The position numbers were made by a program, and so were the translations under genes. Below are positions 13,946 through 18,149 of a stretch of DNA of 18,149 bases, one piece after another (the first letter of the stretch is position 1; every line of letters starts with the position of its first letter). The notes beneath the pieces are model-generated. The model ran no database searches. It worked only from the letters and a program-made list of their open reading frames with translations, and had not been told where the DNA came from. The stretch spans positions 1 through 18,149 of the forward strand of contig JBKPDV010000271.1 of assembly GCA_046728075.1 (NCBI GenBank), given 5' to 3'. Source of the DNA: JBKPDV01 sp046728075. Lineage in GTDB: Bacteria > Acidobacteriota > Thermoanaerobaculia > UBA5066 > Gp7-AA6.

Positions 13946-14506
13946 ATGAGAACGAAACGAGCCCGTTGGATCATCTTCGCGTTCCTCTTCGTCGGAACGT
14001 TGTCTTTCGTCAACGCCTGTAAGAAGAAACCCCCGACGACCGCGGCCGAAGCCAGGCCCTCGGAGGCGCCCACAACCCCTTCGCAGGAAGTGGCCCCGCC
14101 GCCCCGGACGACCCCCGCCCCTGTCCCGGGAGACGTCATGAGCGAATCGCTCGAGCAGTGGAACCGCGCCGGATACCTGAAGGACGCATTCTTCGATTAC
14201 GACAAGGCGGATCTGCGCGACGACGCGCGGGCGGCCCTCTCGACCGACGCCGACTGGCTCAAGAGGTATTCGACTGCCCAGGTTCTGATCGAAGGTCATT
14301 GTGACGACCGGGGCACCTCCGAGTACAACCTGGCGCTCGGCGATCGCCGCGCCAATGCGGTCCGCGAATACCTGGCGTCTCTGGGCATCGACGTGGGGCG
14401 CGTCAAGACCGTTTCCTACGGCAAGGAGCGTCCGTTCTGCTCCGAACAGAACGAGTCATGCTGGCAGCAGAATCGCCGCGGTCACTTCGTGTTCACGGCC
14501 AAGTAG
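13946..14506 (+). CDS. pal: Pal, peptidoglycan-associated outer-membrane lipoprotein
   Basis: The start at 13946 is chosen because a strong Shine-Dalgarno sequence (AAGGAGAGGGAG, 13933-13944) precedes it and it opens directly into a lipoprotein signal, MRTKRARWIIFAFLFVGTLS. The lipobox is VNAC with Cys25. The frame is open up to 13886, but that part has no signal and covers the leader. The mature 186-residue precursor has a Pro-rich linker (about 30-65) and an OmpA-like domain (about 75-186). The peptidoglycan (diaminopimelate)-binding motif reads IEGHCDDRGTSEYNLALGDR, followed by RANAVREYLASLGI. Pal anchors the outer membrane to peptidoglycan and binds TolB. Confidence 0.96.
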   Translation: MRTKRARWIIFAFLFVGTLSFVNACKKKPPTTAAEARPSEAPTTPSQEVAPPPRTTPAPVPGDVMSESLEQWNRAGYLKDAFFDYDKADLRDDARAALSTDADWLKRYSTAQVLIEGHCDDRGTSEYNLALGDRRANAVREYLASLGIDVGRVKTVSYGKERPFCSEQNESCWQQNRRGHFVFTAK

Positions 14507-15348
14507 TGAAGGCTTCCCTACCCCTCTCTGCCGCCGCGCTCGCTTTGGCGGTGCTCGCGGGCGCGGCCTGTGTTTCCTCCGATGACATCCAGGGTCTGCA
14601 CCGGCACCTCAACGACGTCGAAAAGCAGGTGCAGGCGGTCGAACGAAAATCTTCCAGCAAGGAAGAAGTCGCCAAGGTGAACGCGAGCGTCTCGCAGCAG
14701 ACCACGCAGCTCTTGAAGTCCAACGCCGACATGGGAGTCAAGTTGAACGAGCTGACCACGAAGATGGAGCAGCTCGAGGCAAAGCTCGAAGACACCAACC
14801 GGCGGCTGTCGCAGCTTTCCCAGCAAATCGCGGAGACTCAGGGAGAGCTGGCTCGGATGCGGCCGGGATCGGCAGCGGGCTCCGCTTCGGGTTCCTCCGG
14901 CTCACCTCCTCCGCTGACCGCGGATACGGCCATCGTGCGTCCAGGAGCCGGCTCCGGGCAGCCCAGCCCTTCGGACCTGTATGACACGGCTTATGGCGAT
15001 TACACGAAGGGCCGGTATGCGCTCGCGGTTCAGGGGTTTCAGGACTACCTGAAGGCGTATCCAAACACCGATCTTTCCGACGATGCTCAATACTGGATCG
15101 GCGAATCCCGTTACGCTCAGAAGAACTTCCGGGAAGCCGTCGCTGATTTCGACAAGCTTCTGAAGGACTGGCCCAAGAGCAACAAGGCAGCGGCGGCTCT
15201 GCTGAAGAAAGCCTATGCGCTCTCCGAGCTCAATCAGAAAGCGGAGGCAGTCGTTCAGCTCCAGTACGTGATCCACGAGTACCCCACGAGCGAGGAAGCG
15301 CGGCAGGCCAAGTCGCGCCTGAAGTCCATGGGGATTGACGTTCGGTAG
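14506..15348 (+). CDS. cpoB: CpoB/YbgF-type tol-pal accessory protein with coiled coil and TPR domain
   Basis: I choose the GTG at 14506, which shares one base with the pal stop (TAGTG). It starts the lipoprotein-like signal MKASLPLSAAALALAVLAGA ending at Cys24. The resulting length is 280 residues. A long coiled coil spans about 28-118 (HRHLNDVEKQVQAVERK to QIAETQGELARMR). A Gly/Ser/Pro linker follows, then a TPR-type domain (about 155-280) with YTKGRYALAVQGFQDYLKAY and KNFREAVADFDKLLKDWP. CpoB coordinates Tol energy use with peptidoglycan synthesis at division in E. coli. A lipid anchor, not present in E. coli CpoB, is suggested here, but the lipobox (AGAAC) is imperfect. An upstream ATG in the frame at 14458 lies inside pal. 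Confidence 0.9.
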   Translation: MKASLPLSAAALALAVLAGAACVSSDDIQGLHRHLNDVEKQVQAVERKSSSKEEVAKVNASVSQQTTQLLKSNADMGVKLNELTTKMEQLEAKLEDTNRRLSQLSQQIAETQGELARMRPGSAAGSASGSSGSPPPLTADTAIVRPGAGSGQPSPSDLYDTAYGDYTKGRYALAVQGFQDYLKAYPNTDLSDDAQYWIGESRYAQKNFREAVADFDKLLKDWPKSNKAAAALLKKAYALSELNQKAEAVVQLQYVIHEYPTSEEARQAKSRLKSMGIDVR

Positions 15349-15429
15349 GCGCTGGGCGGCAGGCGTTGGCGTGGGCGAAGATCGGTTATGAGCGCCCAGC
15401 ATCCAACATCGAACGTCCCGCGCTCATAA
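15346..15429. repeat. Heptamer array G with two alternative hairpins before rpsT (cpoB-rpsT gap)
   Basis: Left units, starting on the cpoB stop codon, are TAGGCGC at 15346, TGGGCGG at 15353 and CAGGCGT at 15360, then degenerate. In the same register the right side has CCCAGCA at 15395, TCCAACA at 15402 and TCGAACG at 15409. Two perfect inverted repeats compete. GCTGGGCG (15351-15358) pairs with CGCCCAGC (15393-15400). TTATGAGCGC (15386-15395) pairs with GCGCTCATAA (15420-15429). They share bases 15393-15395. The second hairpin ends nine bases before the rpsT ribosome-binding site. No clear rpsT promoter is seen. Confidence 0.6.
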
Positions 15430-15453
15430 AGAAAAACAGGAGGCTCTCGTCTC

Positions 15454-15705
15454 ATGGCCAACATCAAGTCTGCCGAGAAGCGAATCAAGCAAGCGGCGCT
15501 GCGCACCCAGCGCAATCGCGGCGTGACGTCCCGGCTGCGCACCGCGGTCAAGAAGTACCGCGGGACGGCCGAGTCGGAACGGAAGAAGTCCGTCCCGGAG
15601 GTCTATTCGCAGATCGACATCGCTCTGAAGAAGGGCACGATCCACAAGAACGCGGCCGCGCGCTACAAGTCGCGGCTGGCGAAAAAGCGCGCGAATCCGG
15701 TTTAA
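15454..15705 (+). CDS. rpsT: Small ribosomal subunit protein bS20
   Basis: The 83-residue basic protein begins MANIKSAEKRIKQAALRTQR, the standard bS20 N-terminus, and continues with RGVTSRLRTAVKKY and KKGTIHKNAAARYKSRLAKK. bS20 binds 16S rRNA early in assembly of the 30S subunit. A strong ribosome-binding site (AGGAGG, 15438-15443) lies ten bases upstream of the ATG. In E. coli S20 represses its own translation. The leader here has competing hairpins that could serve such control, but this is conjecture. The stop codon TAA lies inside the first unit of array E, so the last Val codon and the stop are both part of the repeat. Confidence 0.97.
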   Translation: MANIKSAEKRIKQAALRTQRNRGVTSRLRTAVKKYRGTAESERKKSVPEVYSQIDIALKKGTIHKNAAARYKSRLAKKRANPV

Positions 15706-15769
15706 GGTTTCAGGTTTAAGGTTTAAGGTTCCGAAGCTTCCTGAAACCTTAAACTTTAAACATTAAACG
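15700..15769. repeat. Heptamer array E, ten units in one register, hairpin between convergent rpsT and lptE
   Basis: Ten 7-bp units run in one register. GTTTAAG occurs at 15700, 15714 and 15721 with GTTTCAG at 15707. GTTCCGA and AGCTTCC form the centre. TGAAACC at 15742 and TTAAAC-N units at 15749, 15756 and 15763 form the complementary half. The halves fold as a long AT-rich hairpin in a GC-rich genome, and the site lies between two converging genes, so it could act as a two-way terminator. The stop codon of rpsT (15703-15705) is inside the first unit. Confidence 0.9.
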
Positions 15770-15783
15770 GTGACCACAAACCT

Positions 15784-16368
15784 TTAGAACCCCTCCAGCA
15801 GGCTCGACACGAAGCTCTCGGCAAAACGCTCGGCGACGCGGTCGATCGCCTCGTTCTCTCGGTCGACGTAGGATGCGGCGCTCGTCGAGAAAGAGTAGTT
15901 CTCCTGGAAAGTGTACGAGGGGTTTTCCCAGAGGACTTTCCCCTCGGGCAGGGTCTTCAAAGACACGCGAGCCGTAATCCGGACCTGGTACTCCTGCGCC
16001 CGGCCAGAAGTGTCGAACGCCACCGGGTAGAGAGAGAACCCGGTGACCGCGCCCGAAAGGTCCGCGTCCGCCCCGGCCACTTCCGGCTGGACGGAGAACC
16101 GGCCGCGACTGGCCAGCTCACTCGCGATCTCACGCGACAGGCGCTGCTCGACGCCCACGCGCTGAGTCTGATTGGCGAGGGTCTGGAAACGGATGACCCG
16201 TATCGACGGAGGGAGCGTCGAGCTCCTGCCGACCAGGCTGTAACCGCAGGCTGTTGTCAGCACGAGCGTGGCGGCAAGAAAGATGAGGGGGAGAGAGGGT
16301 GAGGGGGTGAGGGTGCGATCCCGGATCCCCCACTCTCCCCCTCTCCCCCTCTCCCACTCGCTCCTCAC
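15784..16368 (-). CDS. lptE: LptE-like LPS-assembly outer-membrane lipoprotein
   Basis: LptE is the lipoprotein that plugs the LptD barrel and helps insert LPS into the outer membrane. The lipoprotein signal LPLIFLAATLVLTTAC is clear, with lipobox Cys41, and the mature part starts CGYSLVGRSSTLPPSIRVI. The rest is typical of LptE (FQTLANQTQRVGVEQRLSRE, then GFSLYPVAFD, EYQVRITARVSLK, VLWENPSYTF). The only sensible start is GTG 16368, which overlaps the leuS stop by 4 nt (GTGA) and gives 194 residues. The signal peptide then has an unusually long, Gly/Arg/Glu-rich n-region (about residues 3-25) that is encoded by an octamer array. The frame stays open far upstream across leuS, which is an artefact. 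leuS-lptE is a common gene pair. Confidence 0.85.
   Translation of the reverse strand: MRSEWERGRGGEWGIRDRTLTPSPSLPLIFLAATLVLTTACGYSLVGRSSTLPPSIRVIRFQTLANQTQRVGVEQRLSREIASELASRGRFSVQPEVAGADADLSGAVTGFSLYPVAFDTSGRAQEYQVRITARVSLKTLPEGKVLWENPSYTFQENYSFSTSAASYVDRENEAIDRVAERFAESFVSSLLEGF
16284..16363. repeat. Octamer array F, ten 8-bp units, inverted, inside the 5' end of lptE
   Basis: Ten 8-bp units share one register. TGAGGGGG at 16284 and 16300, AGAGAGGG at 16292 and TGAGGGTG at 16308 form the left half. CGATCCCG and GATCCCCC form the centre. ACTCTCCC at 16332 and CCTCTCCC at 16340 and 16348 form the right half. The halves are complementary and purine/pyrimidine-biased. The array sits within lptE codons 2-29. 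It has the same plan as the heptamer arrays but with one extra base per unit. Confidence 0.75.
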
Positions 16369-18149
16369 CGGACCACCAGGTTCAACAGCCGATCCGGCAC
16401 ATAGACAGCCCGCTGAAGCTCCTTGCCGTCCACCCAGGGCCGAATCTTCTCGTCCGACTGCGCGAGGGCGAGCGCCTCGCTTTCCGGAGCTCCGCGCTCG
16501 AGATCGAGCTTGCCCCGCACCTTGCCGTTGACCTGCACGACGAGCGTGACGCGGGGCGCCGTGGCGAGCTCCGGATCGAAGGCAGGCCATGCCGCGTCGA
16601 TCAAGAGCCCCTTCTCTCCCATCCGCTCCCACCATTCGTCCGTCGAGTGAGGAGCGATCGGGTGCAGAAGCTTCAAAAGGGCCTCGAAAGCCTCCCGCAC
16701 GGTCCCGGCCCTCTCGCCGCGCGACTCGAGAGCTTCGGCGATGCCTTTTTGGAACTCCATCAACGCGGCAATCGCCGTGTGGAAGTGAAAACGAGAAGCG
16801 TCCTCGGTCACCCGCTGGATGGTGCGATGGGTGAGGCGGGCGAGCGGAGAGTCTCTTTCTCCCGGCTGGTCGGGAAGAGGCGAGATCTTCTCGGAGAGCT
16901 CCTGCACGCGGTTCAAGAAGCGAGAGCCGCCGAGCACCCCGTCCTCGGACCACTCCGACTCCTTCTCGGGCGGGCCGATGAAGAGCGTGTACAGCCGTAT
17001 GGTGTCCGCCCCCAGGCGGGCGATCAACTCGTCGGGCGAGACGGTGTTGCCTCGTGACTTGGACATTTTCTCGATCTTTCCGGTCGCCGGGTTGAGGCGG
17101 GTGATCATGCCCTGGTTGAAGAGTCGGGCGAAAGGCTCTTCGATCTCGACCAACCCGAGGTCTTTCAAGACCCGGCAGATGAATCTCGCATAGAGGAGGT
17201 GGAGGATCGCGTGCTCGATTCCGCCGACGTATTGATCGACCGGCATCCACTTGCCCGCCCTCTCGGAGTCGACCATGCGCGTCATTTCGCCGGGATTGAG
17301 AAAGCGGAGGTAATACCAGGAGGAATCGACGAACGTGTCCATCGTGTCGGTCTCGCGGCGGGCCTCCCCTCCGCATTTCGGACAACGCGTACGCACGAAC
17401 TCCTCGGATTTCTCGAGCGGGTTGCCCTCGGCGCCGCGAAAGGCGACATCCTCCGGCAGGAGGATCGGCAGGTCCTCGTCCCGCACCGGCACGACGCCGC
17501 AGGAAGGACAATGCACGGCCGGGATCGGGGTGCCCCAATAACGCTGCCGCGAGATCAGCCAGTCGCGCAGCCGGTAGCCGATCTTTGCCTTCCCGACACC
17601 CTTCTGCTCGATCCACTCGACGGCCTTGCGGACCGCTTCCGGCCCGGCAGGAGTGCCATCCCACGATCCCGAGCGGTAGAGAGACCCCCCGTGCGGGATG
17701 GCCGCGGTCATCTGATCGGGATCGAGATCTCCTTCGTCCGTGCGATACACCGGCCGGATCGGTAGACCAAAACGCCGGGCGAACTCGAAATCCCTCTGGT
17801 CGTGCGCCGGAACGCCCATGATCGCGCCCGTTCCGTAGTCGGGAAGCACGAAGTTCGCGAGCCAGACGGGGATCTGCTCTCCTGTCGCCGGGTTCAGGGC
17901 CACGATGCCCGTGTCGATGCCCTCCTTTTCTCCTCCCTCGGCCTCGCGCTCGAGCCGGGACTCGCGGCGGACGCGCTCGATGAACTCCCGTATCTCTGCC
18001 GGGCGCTGCGACCGTTCGGCGAGCACCGCCGCCGCCGGGTGTTCCGGCGCCAGGGCCAGAAAGGTGGCGCCAAAGAGGGTGTCCGGACGGGTCGTGAAAA
18101 CAGGGATCGGCTCCGGAAGCGCCTCGATTCGGAAGAAGATCTCGGCCCC
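16365..18149 (-). CDS. leuS: Leucyl-tRNA synthetase, C-terminal 594 residues (runs off the window)
   Basis: The frame is open to the right edge, so this is a partial gene lacking its N-terminus and the HIGH motif. Visible parts begin in the CP1 editing domain, with VFTTRPDTLFGATFLALAPE at 18042-18101 containing the threonine-rich editing motif. They continue with GTGAIMGVPAHDQRDFEFAR, a Zn-ribbon-like CPSC/CPKC pair, ETDTMDTFVDSSWYYLRFLN, the catalytic KMSKS loop (17055-17069), the anticodon-binding helices, and a C-terminal domain with VVQVNGKVRGK. The enzyme charges tRNA-Leu and edits mischarged tRNA. It is a bacterial-type class Ia synthetase with no visible defects. A GTG at 18026 is internal and not a real start. 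Confidence 0.97.
   Translation of the reverse strand, partial: GAEIFFRIEALPEPIPVFTTRPDTLFGATFLALAPEHPAAAVLAERSQRPAEIREFIERVRRESRLEREAEGGEKEGIDTGIVALNPATGEQIPVWLANFVLPDYGTGAIMGVPAHDQRDFEFARRFGLPIRPVYRTDEGDLDPDQMTAAIPHGGSLYRSGSWDGTPAGPEAVRKAVEWIEQKGVGKAKIGYRLRDWLISRQRYWGTPIPAVHCPSCGVVPVRDEDLPILLPEDVAFRGAEGNPLEKSEEFVRTRCPKCGGEARRETDTMDTFVDSSWYYLRFLNPGEMTRMVDSERAGKWMPVDQYVGGIEHAILHLLYARFICRVLKDLGLVEIEEPFARLFNQGMITRLNPATGKIEKMSKSRGNTVSPDELIARLGADTIRLYTLFIGPPEKESEWSEDGVLGGSRFLNRVQELSEKISPLPDQPGERDSPLARLTHRTIQRVTEDASRFHFHTAIAALMEFQKGIAEALESRGERAGTVREAFEALLKLLHPIAPHSTDEWWERMGEKGLLIDAAWPAFDPELATAPRVTLVVQVNGKVRGKLDLERGAPESEALALAQSDEKIRPWVDGKELQRAVYVPDRLLNLVVR

Noticed and set aside
16284..16363. G-quadruplex or intrinsic terminator in the G-rich array
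   Set aside because: G-runs are present, but the 8-bp periodicity and complementary half explain the bias better, and a terminator inside the 5' end of lptE would cut off its expression from leuS.
16369..17664. Upstream extension of lptE to 626 residues
   Set aside because: It overlaps leuS in another frame. Only the part after 16368 resembles LptE.
17970..18026. GTG at 18026 as the leuS start
   Set aside because: The frame continues to the window edge and encodes the TRPDT editing motif, so the gene is simply truncated by the window.

Overview
This is a GC-rich, densely packed chromosomal window from a Gram-negative (two-membrane) bacterium. It carries an Omp85-type outer-membrane protein, a complete Tol-Pal operon, the LPS-assembly lipoprotein LptE and several lipoproteins. 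The S55 (SpoIVB-type) peptidase-like protein paired with a secreted beta-propeller protein, and the style of the intergenic repeats, suggest Acidobacteriota or a near relative; that placement is an inference. I see no phage, plasmid, insertion sequence, CRISPR or RNA gene.

Layout. (1) 26-1606 (+): an outer-membrane beta-barrel protein of the BamA/TamA superfamily with one POTRA domain, converging on the next block. (2) 1696-10370 (-): a long co-oriented block, read right to left. It runs S55 peptidase-like protein, propeller protein, a peptide-type ABC transporter (binding lipoprotein and two permeases, no ATPases), coaD and ybgC. Most junctions are 4-nt stop/start overlaps (GTGA, TTGA, ATGA, ATGA). 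(3) 10413-15705 (+): divergent from block 2, tolQ-tolR-tolA/tonB-tolB-pal-cpoB and then rpsT. (4) 15784-18149 (-): lptE and the C-terminal two thirds of leuS, which runs off the right edge.

Function. Most of the window concerns the cell envelope. TolQ/TolR/TolA energise the TolB-Pal link between outer membrane and peptidoglycan, and CpoB is the usual partner. YbgC, normally the first gene of a tol-pal operon, sits here at the far end of the divergent block. LptE and the Omp85 protein serve outer-membrane assembly. The S55/propeller pair is secreted and uncharacterised.

The most unusual feature is a class of short repeat arrays at gene junctions. Six of the eight gaps longer than 40 bp, and also the 5' end of lptE, hold arrays built from degenerate units of 7 bp (8 bp in one case). 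Four arrays are about ten units (70-80 bp) with the first half inverted relative to the second, so they fold as imperfect hairpins. The unit sequence differs at each site, while unit length, total length and symmetry recur. The second notable point is that the S55 peptidase-like protein appears circularly permuted relative to SpoIVB: the GMSGSP serine motif precedes the GH histidine motif.
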